A DNA stretch of 64,000 nucleotides from Mobilicoccus massiliensis (GTDB taxonomy: Bacteria > Actinomycetota > Actinomycetes > Actinomycetales > Dermatophilaceae). The stretch lies in assembly GCF_000826525.2 (NCBI RefSeq), contig NZ_LN651327.1, positions 248,001 through 312,000 on the forward strand, in the 5' to 3' direction. How positions within the stretch are numbered: the stretch's first letter is position 1; each line of letters begins with the position of its first letter. Of the stretch, positions 1 to 7,346 are shown piece by piece. The translations under genes and the position numbers were made by a program. The notes beneath the pieces were generated by a model. The model had not been told where the DNA came from. It saw only the letters and a list, made by a program, of their open reading frames with translations, and made no database searches.

Positions 1-79
1 CCTGCGCCGGCAGGAGCCGCTGGTCGATCAACCGAAGACAGGGAGCGTCGTCGGCGACCCATTGGACGGCAAGAACCAT
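1..79 (-). CDS. mtnA: S-methyl-5-thioribose-1-phosphate isomerase, 5' end only
   Basis: The first 26 codons of a gene that runs off the left edge. The reading is M-V-L-A-V-Q-W, then an acidic stretch, then LRLIDQRLLPAQ; the W..(D)...L.LIDQ..LP pattern is typical of the MtnA N-terminus. MtnA isomerises 5-methylthioribose 1-phosphate (and 5-deoxyribose 1-phosphate) to the ribulose form. An AGGTG ribosome site precedes the ATG at 79. The gene is divergent from the GntR regulator and has the palindrome at 95-107 just upstream, and the aldolase beyond the regulator would act on its product. The call rests on a short N-terminus plus context. Confidence 0.62.
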   Translation of the reverse strand, partial: MVLAVQWVADDAPCLRLIDQRLLPAQ

Positions 80-94
80 CGTCTGCACCTCGCT

Positions 95-107
95 GTTGTC
101 AGACAAC
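95..107. promoter_or_regulatory. GntR (UTRA) operator, copy 1
   Basis: GTTGTCAGACAAC, a perfect 6-bp inverted repeat around one central base. It sits in the mtnA/gntR divergent promoter region, 15 bp upstream of the mtnA start, and overlaps the probable -35 box of the regulator. The same palindrome with T in the centre occurs at 981-993 in front of the aldolase. GTTGTCAAC at 138-146 may be an extra half-type site. Binding by the neighbouring GntR protein is inferred. Confidence 0.75.
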
Positions 108-126
108 CGATGCCTCAACGTAGAAT
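97..126 (+). promoter_or_regulatory. Probable sigma70-type promoter of the GntR gene
   Basis: TTGTCA at 97-102 and TAGAAT at 121-126 are 18 bp apart and match -35 and -10 boxes well. The -35 box lies inside the operator at 95-107, so a bound repressor would block it: autoregulation is expected. Confidence 0.5.
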
Positions 127-193
127 GGCGACCCTCGGTTGTCAACGCTGCGCCGGATGAGTGACCGATGTCCCCTGCCCTCCAAGGAGAGCC

Positions 194-958
194 ATGCCCC
201 GACGGTCCACCCTGGCGACGCGTGTCGCCGAGGATCTCCGTAGCGAGATCGCCGCGGGCGAGTACGCCCCGGGTGACCGGTTGCCCACCGAGCACGCCCT
301 CAGTGCGCGGTTCCAGGTGTCCCGCCCGACCGTGCGGACGGCGTTGCAGGAGCTCGAGGGGCTCGGCCTCGTGCGGACCAGGCACGGGGTGGGGACCTTC
401 GTCGTCGAGCAGCCCGCGGTTCGCGCGGGGTTGGAGCGCCTGGAGTCGATGACCGACGCCATCCGCAACCAGGGGCACGAGCCCGGCATGGTGTATGCGA
501 GCCGGCTGCGTAGGCCGCTCGTACCGGAAGAGGCAGCACGCATGGGGCTCGCCGTGAACACCGAGGTTCTCGAGCTTCGGCGGTCGATCCTCGCCGACGG
601 CGAGGTGGTCGCGTACTCCTACGACCTCCTGCCGTGGGAGATGTTCCCCGACGACTTCGACCCCTCATCGTTGACCGGATCGATCTTCGAGTTCATGAGC
701 ACCCGTCTGGGCGTCGAGCCCGCGACCGCCGTCGCCGAGGTCCACGCCGTGTACTCCGAGCACGTCGGATGGGGGCCCGAGGCGGCCGCGCATCGGCTCT
801 TCGTGTTGCTCAACCAGTTGCACTACGACGCCTCGCAGCGGCTGGTGGCCTACTCGCGCACGTACTTCATCGAAGGCCGCTACTCCTTCACGATCTACCG
901 CACGCCGTCCGGGGCCGGGGCGCCGCTGCCTGCGGACGGGCCCGAGCTCGGGCGTTGA
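194..958 (+). CDS. GntR family transcriptional regulator, HutC/UTRA type
   Basis: 254 residues. The N-terminal winged helix has the GntR signature (residues about 1-70: LRSEIAAGEYAPGDRLPTEHALS, read with SRPTVRTALQELE and the wing GVGTFV). The C-terminal 150 residues fit a UTRA effector domain, with LELRRSILADGE and the closing SRTYFIEGRYSF. I chose the ATG at 194 because AAGGAGA lies 3-4 bases before it; an in-frame GTG at 161 lacks such a site. It lies between mtnA and the aldolase and probably represses both through the GTTGTCNGACAAC sites, with a sugar phosphate as likely effector (inference). Confidence 0.88.
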   Translation: MPRRSTLATRVAEDLRSEIAAGEYAPGDRLPTEHALSARFQVSRPTVRTALQELEGLGLVRTRHGVGTFVVEQPAVRAGLERLESMTDAIRNQGHEPGMVYASRLRRPLVPEEAARMGLAVNTEVLELRRSILADGEVVAYSYDLLPWEMFPDDFDPSSLTGSIFEFMSTRLGVEPATAVAEVHAVYSEHVGWGPEAAAHRLFVLLNQLHYDASQRLVAYSRTYFIEGRYSFTIYRTPSGAGAPLPADGPELGR

Positions 959-980
959 CGAGAGCGTCGACATGTGGTTT

Positions 981-993
981 GTTGTCTGACAAC
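981..993. promoter_or_regulatory. GntR (UTRA) operator, copy 2
   Basis: GTTGTCTGACAAC, the same palindrome as at 95-107 with T instead of A in the centre, 19 bp upstream of the aldolase start codon. The repeat of a 12-base match in two adjoining promoter regions is strong evidence for a shared regulator. Confidence 0.75.
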
Positions 994-1012
994 TACGTCT
1001 GGGGTGAATGAC

Positions 1013-1675
1013 ATGTTGTTGGCCGATGAGCGGAAACAGATCATCGATGTCTGCCATCGGATGGTGGCCGACGACCTCGTGGTGGGCACCGCCGGCAATG
1101 TCTCGGTGCGAGCTGGGGAGCTGTTGGCGATCACTCCGAGCGGAGTTCCCTACGCCGACCTACGGCCTGAGTTGATCAGCGTCGTCCGGTTCGACGACGG
1201 CGCGCGCGTCGACTCGCCGCTGGCGCCCGCGAGCGAGCTGGAACTGCATCAGGTGGCATTGCGCGCCACGCAGTCAGGGGCCGTCGTCCACACGCATTCG
1301 GGCGCGGCGACCGCGGTGGCCTGCCTGGAGGGGATCGACGAGGTGCCGGCGGTGCACTACTACGCGGCGATGTTCGGCGGGGCTCCCCGAGTCGCGCCCT
1401 ACCACCGCTACGGCTCGTCGGCGTTGGCCTCGGCGGTGGAATCGGCGCTCGTCGGCCGCAACAGTGCGCTCATGGGCAACCACGGGGCCGTCGTCACGGG
1501 CTCCGACCTCACCCAGGCCTACGACCGCGCCCTCTACCTCGAATGGCTGTGCGATCTGGTTCTTCGCGTCTCGTCGGCGGGCGTGCCCCGCGTCCTGCCC
1601 GAGGAGGAGATCGCGGGGGTCGTCGAGCAGATGAAGGGATACGGCCAGAGCGCCCCGCCCGCCGACGCGCGCTGA
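1013..1675 (+). CDS. Class II aldolase, L-fuculose-phosphate aldolase type
   Basis: 220 residues, the family's usual length. Seen: the phosphate-binding region TAGNVSVR and TPSG, the zinc-ligand pair in HTHSG, a later His in YHRYGS, and GNHGAVV. Family members split a ketose 1-phosphate into DHAP and an aldehyde using zinc. With mtnA next door, 5-deoxyribulose 1-phosphate or methylthioribulose 1-phosphate is the likely substrate (inference), as in known DHAP shunts. A MtnB-type dehydratase is the alternative, since both belong to this fold. I start at the ATG at 1013; an in-frame ATG at 974 would lie upstream of the operator. Confidence 0.82.
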   Translation: MLLADERKQIIDVCHRMVADDLVVGTAGNVSVRAGELLAITPSGVPYADLRPELISVVRFDDGARVDSPLAPASELELHQVALRATQSGAVVHTHSGAATAVACLEGIDEVPAVHYYAAMFGGAPRVAPYHRYGSSALASAVESALVGRNSALMGNHGAVVTGSDLTQAYDRALYLEWLCDLVLRVSSAGVPRVLPEEEIAGVVEQMKGYGQSAPPADAR

Positions 1676-1681
1676 GGCCGC

Positions 1682-2140
1682 TCAGTCCACCGAGTCGATG
1701 TGACGGGTGCTGCCGAGCAGATCGAAGGTGTCGCCGGCGCTCTTGCCCTGCGCGGCTTCGAACATCGGGGAATCGCTCGACATGCCCTCGTACGTGACGC
1801 CGTCGCACTCGAACGGTGAGGCGGGGACGCCGACGAGGTAGTGGTCGCCGTCGATCGCGACGATCGCGCCGGGCTCGATCGTGGTCTTGGGGGAGACGTC
1901 GAGCGCCTCGACCTCCTGAATGCCGCCGAGTTCGCCCTGCGCCACCGCGGAGAGCCGCCCGCGCATCTCACCGGCCTGGTCGGACTGCGAGAGGTCACCG
2001 GAGTCCATGGGCATGTCCTGGTCGAGCCGTGCGGCGTCCTGATCGACGGACTCCGTCGTCTTCGTGCTCGCCGCCTCGGCGCCCAACTGCGAGACGAGCG
2101 CGTCCTTGACCTTCTGCTTGTCGAGCTTCTGCTCGTTCAT
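1682..2140 (-). CDS. Small protein with GreA/GreB C-terminal-like domain
   Basis: 152 residues. The N-terminal half is acidic and polar (MNEQKLDKQKVKDALVSQL start). The C-terminal part has PGAIVAIDGDHYLVG and SSDSPMFEAAQGKSAGDTF, which follows the S..SP...A..GK..GD pattern of the GreA/GreB C-terminal domain that binds in the RNA polymerase secondary channel. The GreA coiled-coil finger is not evident. A GGAG box is 6 bases before the ATG at 2140. It ends convergently 6 bp from the aldolase. Role unknown; an RNA polymerase-binding or GreA-decoy function is only a suggestion. Confidence 0.6.
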   Translation of the reverse strand: MNEQKLDKQKVKDALVSQLGAEAASTKTTESVDQDAARLDQDMPMDSGDLSQSDQAGEMRGRLSAVAQGELGGIQEVEALDVSPKTTIEPGAIVAIDGDHYLVGVPASPFECDGVTYEGMSSDSPMFEAAQGKSAGDTFDLLGSTRHIDSVD

Positions 2141-2232
2141 CGGTGTCTCCTTCGAGTCGGCGTCTGTCATCGACATACCCGCAACGTCGGCCCCTGACAC
2201 GCCCCTGACACGCCGCCGTGCGAACGCGCAGG

Positions 2233-3252
2233 TCAGCGCCCCGGCACGTAGCCGCTGGCCTTGTCGACGGGGTCGGGCAGCGACTCGCCCGCGACGTATC
2301 GGCGAAGGTTGGTCTCGAACTGGTCGGAGAGGGCGTCGCGCCAGCCCTGCACGTCGCCGCACATGTGGGCCGAGACGTGGACGTTCGGCATCGCCCAGAA
2401 GGGATGGTCGGCGGGCAGGGGTTCGGTGACGAAGACGTCGAGGCTCGCCGCGGCTATGTCACCCGCCTGCAAGGCAGCGACGAGCGCGGGTTCGTCGACG
2501 AGTTGCCCGCGCCCGACGTTGACGAGGTGGGCATGCTCGGGCAGGGCGGCGAGGACCTCGGCGTCGACGACTCCGCGAGTGGTGTCGGTGAGGGGTGCGG
2601 CGAGGACGAGGTGGTCGACGTCGCCGACGTGCGCCGCGAGCTCGCTCGACGCGACGACCGTGCCGAAGTCGGCGTCGCCCTCCCGCGCCACGCGTCCGGC
2701 ACCCCGCACGTTCATGCCGAGCGCCCGCAGCAGCCGGGCCGTCGCGCGACCGATGCCCCCGGTGCCGACGACGAGGGCCTGTGCGCCCGCGGTGCGGCGA
2801 GGCTCGCGGTGGCGCCACGTGCGCTCGTTCTGCAGAGCCTTGCTCTCGTGCAGCAGCTTGTCGTGGGCGAGCACGGAGGCCGCGACGAACTCCGCGATCG
2901 GCTCGTCGAACACGCCGCGCGCGTTCGTGACGACGACGTCGGACTCGCGCAACTCCTCGAAGAGGATCGCGTCGACCCCGGCGGCGGCGACGTGGACCCA
3001 CCGCAACGCGTCGGCCGCGGGCCAGGCGTCCCGTAGCGCGCCGGAGAAGAAGTCCCAGATGAACAGCGCCTCGGCCCCGGGAAGGGCCTCGGCGAGTCCG
3101 GCGGCGTCGCAGTAGGTGATGTCGGCGAGCTCGCGGAGGGCGGCGTCGTTGGCCGGAGGTGGCGTGCCCTCGGCGGTGAGGACGACGACCTGCGGCCTGG
3201 AGGATGCCGGGGCACCGGCGGCGGACGAGGGCTGAGGACCTGCGCTGATCAC
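2233..3252 (-). CDS. D-2-hydroxyacid dehydrogenase, NAD(P)-dependent (GhrA-like)
   Basis: 339 residues. The Rossmann motif GTGGIGRATARLL is at about residues 163-175, and the catalytic Arg (NVGRGQLVDE), Glu (VTEPLP) and His (VHVSAHM) are all present in order. Such enzymes interconvert 2-oxoacids and D-2-hydroxyacids, for example glyoxylate and glycolate. It starts with GTG at 3252 and is divergent from the aminotransferase operon; the operator at 3276-3289 lies between them, so it belongs to the FCD GntR regulon. Its role there is unclear; it may reduce an oxoacid made by one of the aminotransferases. Confidence 0.85.
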   Translation of the reverse strand: MISAGPQPSSAAGAPASSRPQVVVLTAEGTPPPANDAALRELADITYCDAAGLAEALPGAEALFIWDFFSGALRDAWPAADALRWVHVAAAGVDAILFEELRESDVVVTNARGVFDEPIAEFVAASVLAHDKLLHESKALQNERTWRHREPRRTAGAQALVVGTGGIGRATARLLRALGMNVRGAGRVAREGDADFGTVVASSELAAHVGDVDHLVLAAPLTDTTRGVVDAEVLAALPEHAHLVNVGRGQLVDEPALVAALQAGDIAAASLDVFVTEPLPADHPFWAMPNVHVSAHMCGDVQGWRDALSDQFETNLRRYVAGESLPDPVDKASGYVPGR

Positions 3253-3275
3253 ACCGGCACTCTAGGGTCGAACAA

Positions 3276-3289
3276 GATTGTTGACAATC
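3276..3289. promoter_or_regulatory. FCD GntR operator, copy 1
   Basis: GATTGTTGACAATC: arms GATTGT and ACAATC around TG. The core ATTGT-NN-ACAAT is the spacing known for FCD-type GntR regulators such as VanR. It lies between two divergent starts (3252 and 3316). The match to the copy at 13609 extends seven bases beyond the core (one before, GGCAAT after). Confidence 0.8.
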
Positions 3290-3315
3290 GGCAATGCCGC
3301 CGTGAGGATCGGCTC

Positions 3316-4578
3316 ATGACCTCCCTCAGCCCGTTGTTGAAGCAAGCGACCCCCGTCGTCGTCGACCACGCGAGCGGCAGTTGGATCCACGGCACCGACG
3401 GCAAGGACTACCTCGACTTCACGACCGGAATCGGCGTGACCAGCACCGGTCACTGCCACCCTCGGGTCGTCGAGGCGGCGCGCGAGCAGGTGGGCAAGGT
3501 CATCCACGCCCAGTACACGACCGTGATGCACCCGCCCCTGCTCGAGCTCACGCAGAAGCTCGGCGAGGTGCTGCCCGAGGGCCTCGACTCCGTCTTCTAC
3601 GCGAACTCCGGCTCCGAGGCCGTCGAGTCCGCGGTGCGCCTCGCGCGCATGGCCAAGGGGCGTCCGAACATCGTCGTCTTCCAGGGCAGCTTCCACGGCC
3701 GCACCGTCGCCGCGGCCACGCTGACGACGGCAGGCACGAAGTTCTCCGCCGGCTTCGCGCCGCTCATGGCGGGCGTGCACATGTCGCCGTTCCCCTACGC
3801 CTATCGCTACGGCTGGGACATCGACACGGCGGTGGACTTCGCGCTGCGGGAGCTCGACTACCTGCTCGCCACGCGCACCGCGCCCAACGACACCGCTGCG
3901 TTCCTCATCGAGCCCGCCCTCGGCGACGGCGGCTACATCCCGACCCCGCCCGCGTTCCTCGACGGGTTGCGCGAACGCGCCGACCGCCACGACATCCTGC
4001 TCATCCTCGACGAGGTCCAGGCCGGGTGCGGGCGCACGGGCCGCTTCTGGGGGCACCAGTGGTCCTCGATCCGCCCCGACATCCTCATCACGGCCAAGGG
4101 CATCGCGTCCGGCTTCCCCATCAGCGCGATGGCGGCGTCAGAGGAGCTCATGAGCCAGGCATGGCCGGGCTCGCAGGGCGGAACGTACGGCGGCAACGCG
4201 GTCGCCGCCGCCGCCGGGTGCGCGACGCTCGACGTCATCCGGGAGGAGAACCTCGTCGAGAACGCCCGCGTGCGCGGCGAACAGCTCCTCGCCGGCGTCA
4301 AGGCCATCCAGGAGAAGCACCCCGTCATCGGTGACGTGCGCGGCCACGGGCTGATGATGGGCGTCGAGTTCACCGACGCCGAGGGCAACGCCGACGCGGC
4401 CACGGCCGCCGCCGTACAGCAGGCGACGACGCGACACGGCCTGCTCTCCCTCACGTGCGGCCCGCTCGGCAACGTCGTCCGGCTCATCCCCGCCCTCGTC
4501 GTCACCCAGAACGAGATCGACACGGGCGTCGAGCGATTCGGCGCCGCGGTGGACGAGGTCGTCGGCGCATCATCCTGA
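3316..4578 (+). CDS. Class III PLP aminotransferase (GABA/diaminobutyrate type)
   Basis: 420 residues. Seen: NSGSEAVESAVRLAR near 98, SFHGRT near 139, the PLP-Asp region LILDEVQAGCGRTG, and the Schiff-base Lys in ITAKGIASGFP. Class III enzymes of this kind transaminate terminal amino groups (GABA, ornithine, 2,4-diaminobutyrate). First gene of a six-gene operon running to 10615, with a semialdehyde dehydrogenase next. If the pathway is ectoine breakdown, it would do the DoeD/Atf step, diaminobutyrate to aspartate semialdehyde (inference). GabT activity is the main alternative. Confidence 0.88.
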   Translation: MTSLSPLLKQATPVVVDHASGSWIHGTDGKDYLDFTTGIGVTSTGHCHPRVVEAAREQVGKVIHAQYTTVMHPPLLELTQKLGEVLPEGLDSVFYANSGSEAVESAVRLARMAKGRPNIVVFQGSFHGRTVAAATLTTAGTKFSAGFAPLMAGVHMSPFPYAYRYGWDIDTAVDFALRELDYLLATRTAPNDTAAFLIEPALGDGGYIPTPPAFLDGLRERADRHDILLILDEVQAGCGRTGRFWGHQWSSIRPDILITAKGIASGFPISAMAASEELMSQAWPGSQGGTYGGNAVAAAAGCATLDVIREENLVENARVRGEQLLAGVKAIQEKHPVIGDVRGHGLMMGVEFTDAEGNADAATAAAVQQATTRHGLLSLTCGPLGNVVRLIPALVVTQNEIDTGVERFGAAVDEVVGASS

Positions 4579-4627
4579 CCTCAACGGCTCTCCCGACCCC
4601 ACGAACCGCCCACACGAAGGACGAACC

Positions 4628-6103
4628 ATGACGACAGACCCGACCCAGGCCGCGAAGGACGCCGTCGCGAAGGTGAGCACGGGCGTCTTCATCGACGGGG
4701 AGTGGGGCGATGCCGCCTCCGGCCGGAGGACCGACGTCGTCAACCCCGCCACCGGTGAGGTGATCGCGACGATCGCCGACGGCGGTGAGGAGGACGCGAG
4801 GCGCGCCATCGAGGTCGCGGCCCGCACCCAGCAGTCGTGGGGGCGCACACCACCCCGGGAACGCAGCGAGATCCTGCGCCGCGCCTACGAACTCATCATG
4901 GAGCGGCAGGACGAGCTGGCCCTCGTCATGACGAGCGAGATGGGCAAGCCGCTCGCCGAGGCCAGGGGCGAGGTCGCCTACGCGGCCGAGTTCTTCCGCT
5001 GGTTCTCCGAGGAGGCCGTGCGCATCGGCGGCGACGCGACGACGAGCGGTGACGGCAAGACCCGCATCATCGTCACGAAGGAGCCCGTCGGGCCGTGTGT
5101 GCTGGTCACGCCGTGGAACTTCCCCCTCGCGATGGGGACCCGCAAGATCGGCCCCGCCATCGCGGCCGGCTGCACGATGGTGTTCAAACCCGCGCACCTC
5201 ACGCCGCTGAGCTCGTTCGCGCTCACCGACATCCTCGTCGAGGCGGGCCTGCCCGCGGGCGTGCTCAACGTCGTGTGCACGAGCAACGCCGGCTCGGTCG
5301 TCGAGCCGTGGATGGACTCCGGCCTGGCGCGCAAGGTCTCGTTCACCGGTTCGACCGCGGTCGGCATCACGCTGCTCGAGCAGGCGTCGCGGCACGTCAT
5401 GCGCTCGTCGATGGAGCTCGGCGGCAACGCGCCGTTCATCGTCTTCGACGACGCCGATCTCGACGTGGCGGTCGAGGGCGCGATGGTCGCGAAGATGCGC
5501 AACATGGGGGAGGCCTGCACGGCGGCCAACCGCCTGTTCGTGCACCGCGATGTCGCCGACGAGTTCTCGCGCCGGCTCGCCCAGCGCATGTCGGGCCTCA
5601 CCGTCGGTGACGGCGTGGCCGAGGGCACACAGGTCGGCCCGCTCGTCGAGGAGAAGGCGCGCACCAAGGTCGAGGAGCTCGTCGCGGACGCCGTGAACCG
5701 GGGCGCGAGGGTCGTCTGTGGCGGCAAGACCCCCGACGGCCCCGGCTACTTCTACCCCCCGACCGTGCTCGCCGACGTCTCGCCCGACTCCGACCTCATG
5801 GGGCAGGAGATCTTCGGCCCCGTCGCCCCGGTCATCCCGTTCGACACCGAGGAGGAGGTCGTGGCGCTCGCCAACGACACCCCCTGGGGCCTGGTGGGGT
5901 ACGTCTTCACCCAGGACGTCGACCGTGGCTTCCGCATGTCGGAGCGCATCGAGGTCGGCATGCTCGGGCTCAACACCGGGCTGGTCTCCAACCCGGCCGC
6001 CCCGTTCGGCGGTGTCAAGGAATCGGGGCTCGGGCGCGAGGGAGGTCGCGTCGGCATCGAGGAGTTCCTCGAGATGAGGTACCTCGCCATGCCGCGCACC
6101 TGA
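4628..6103 (+). CDS. NAD(P)-dependent aldehyde dehydrogenase, succinate-semialdehyde type
   Basis: 491 residues. Seen: PWNFPLAMGTRKIGPA (cofactor site), FTGSTAVG, the general base Glu in MELGGNAPF, the catalytic Cys in GEACTAANR, and IFGPVAPV. Close in pattern to GabD-type succinate-semialdehyde dehydrogenases. The Ssd protein of proteobacterial ectoine clusters and DoeC belong to the same broad group. It would oxidise the semialdehyde released by the preceding aminotransferase. AAGGACGAACC before the ATG gives a plausible ribosome site. Confidence 0.9.
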   Translation: MTTDPTQAAKDAVAKVSTGVFIDGEWGDAASGRRTDVVNPATGEVIATIADGGEEDARRAIEVAARTQQSWGRTPPRERSEILRRAYELIMERQDELALVMTSEMGKPLAEARGEVAYAAEFFRWFSEEAVRIGGDATTSGDGKTRIIVTKEPVGPCVLVTPWNFPLAMGTRKIGPAIAAGCTMVFKPAHLTPLSSFALTDILVEAGLPAGVLNVVCTSNAGSVVEPWMDSGLARKVSFTGSTAVGITLLEQASRHVMRSSMELGGNAPFIVFDDADLDVAVEGAMVAKMRNMGEACTAANRLFVHRDVADEFSRRLAQRMSGLTVGDGVAEGTQVGPLVEEKARTKVEELVADAVNRGARVVCGGKTPDGPGYFYPPTVLADVSPDSDLMGQEIFGPVAPVIPFDTEEEVVALANDTPWGLVGYVFTQDVDRGFRMSERIEVGMLGLNTGLVSNPAAPFGGVKESGLGREGGRVGIEEFLEMRYLAMPRT

Positions 6104-6121
6104 CGAGAGGGGAGTGCCCGC

Positions 6122-7303
6122 ATGACCACCGAGATCACCCGGGCGGAGTACGACGAGCGCCTGGCGCGGGTGCGCACCCGCATGGATCTGCAGGGCATGT
6201 CTGCGCTCATCGTCACCGACCCGACGAACATCTACTACTTGTGTGGGTACAACGCGTGGTCGTTCTACACCCCACAGATGCTGTTTGTACCAGCACAAGG
6301 AGACATGATCCTCTTCGCTCGCGAGATGGACGCCAAGGGTGCGCATCGCACGACGTGGCTCCCCGACGAGCAGATCGTCGCCTACCCCGAGCGCTACGTG
6401 CACCGCCCGCATCTGCACCCCTTCGACTGGGTCGCGTTCGCGCTGCGCCGCCGGTGGCAGGTCGCGCCCGCGTCCAAGGGCGTCGTCGGCATGGAGATGG
6501 ACTCCCACTTCACCTCACCCAAGGGGTACCGCGCGCTCGAACACGGCGTACCGGAATGGAAGATCGTCGACTGCTTCGAACTCGTCAACTGGGTGCGCCT
6601 CGTCAAGTCCGACGCCGAGATCCAACTCATGCGCGCGGCCGCGCGGGTGACGACCAAGGCGATGGAGGCCGCGATCGAGGCGATCGAGGTCGGTGTTCCG
6701 CAGAACGTCATCGCCTCCCGCATCGCCGCCGCGCAGGCCATCGGCGACGGGGAGGCGTGGGGTGACTACCCGGCGATCGTGCCGATGCTCCCCACCGGCG
6801 AGTCCGCCGACACACCCCACCTGACCTGGAGCGATCGGCGTCTGGAACTCGGTGACGCGGTCGTCGTCGAACTCGCCGGGGCTCACCGCCGCTACCACGT
6901 CCCCCTCGCCCGCACGGTGATGCTCGGCGAGCCGAGCGAGGAACTCCTGCGCCTGGAGGAGGCCGTGGCCGCGGGCCTGCAGGCCGTGCTCGACGCCGCC
7001 GCTCCCGGCGTCGCGGTCGCCTCCCTCGCGCACGCCTGGAACTGGACCCTCGCCGAGTACGGCCTCGAGAAGCCGAGCCGCCTCGGCTACTCCATCGGCG
7101 CCGCCTACCCGCCCGACTGGGGCGAGCGCACGATCAGCATCCGCAGCGAGGACGAGAACGACCTCGCCGAGAACCAGACCTTCCACATCATCTGCGGCAT
7201 GTGGATGGAGGGGTTCGGCTACGAGGTCTCCGAATCCGTGCGCATCACCGCCACGGGAGTCGAGACCTTCACCTCGTTCCCCCGAGGACTCATCCGGCGC
7301 TGA
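6122..7303 (+). CDS. doeA: M24-family hydrolase, ectoine hydrolase-like (DoeA/EutD)
   Basis: 393 residues, matching DoeA (about 399). Distinctive stretches are YNAWSFYTPQML near 43, GDYPAIVPMLPTG, PHLTWSDRR, RYHVPLARTV and GYSIGAAYPPDWGERT; I recall the same blocks in DoeA/EutD. The N-terminal creatinase-like domain and C-terminal pita-bread domain are both complete. The metal-ligand Asp positions of true aminopeptidases are replaced (VVVELAG and YHVPLARTV), as in creatinase and ectoine hydrolase. DoeA opens the ectoine ring to N-acetyl-diaminobutyrate. AGGGGAG lies before the ATG. A related cyclic amidine could be the substrate instead. Confidence 0.8.
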   Translation: MTTEITRAEYDERLARVRTRMDLQGMSALIVTDPTNIYYLCGYNAWSFYTPQMLFVPAQGDMILFAREMDAKGAHRTTWLPDEQIVAYPERYVHRPHLHPFDWVAFALRRRWQVAPASKGVVGMEMDSHFTSPKGYRALEHGVPEWKIVDCFELVNWVRLVKSDAEIQLMRAAARVTTKAMEAAIEAIEVGVPQNVIASRIAAAQAIGDGEAWGDYPAIVPMLPTGESADTPHLTWSDRRLELGDAVVVELAGAHRRYHVPLARTVMLGEPSEELLRLEEAVAAGLQAVLDAAAPGVAVASLAHAWNWTLAEYGLEKPSRLGYSIGAAYPPDWGERTISIRSEDENDLAENQTFHIICGMWMEGFGYEVSESVRITATGVETFTSFPRGLIRR

Positions 7304-7346
7304 CCCGCGCACGGCCGATCACGAGCCACGACGACCAGGAGGATCC

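Noticed and set aside
4502..6508. 668-codon open frame on the - strand opposite the aldehyde dehydrogenase
   Set aside because: A shadow of GC-rich codon use; the + strand protein has all dehydrogenase motifs and the - reading is Arg/Asp/His-rich without any domain.
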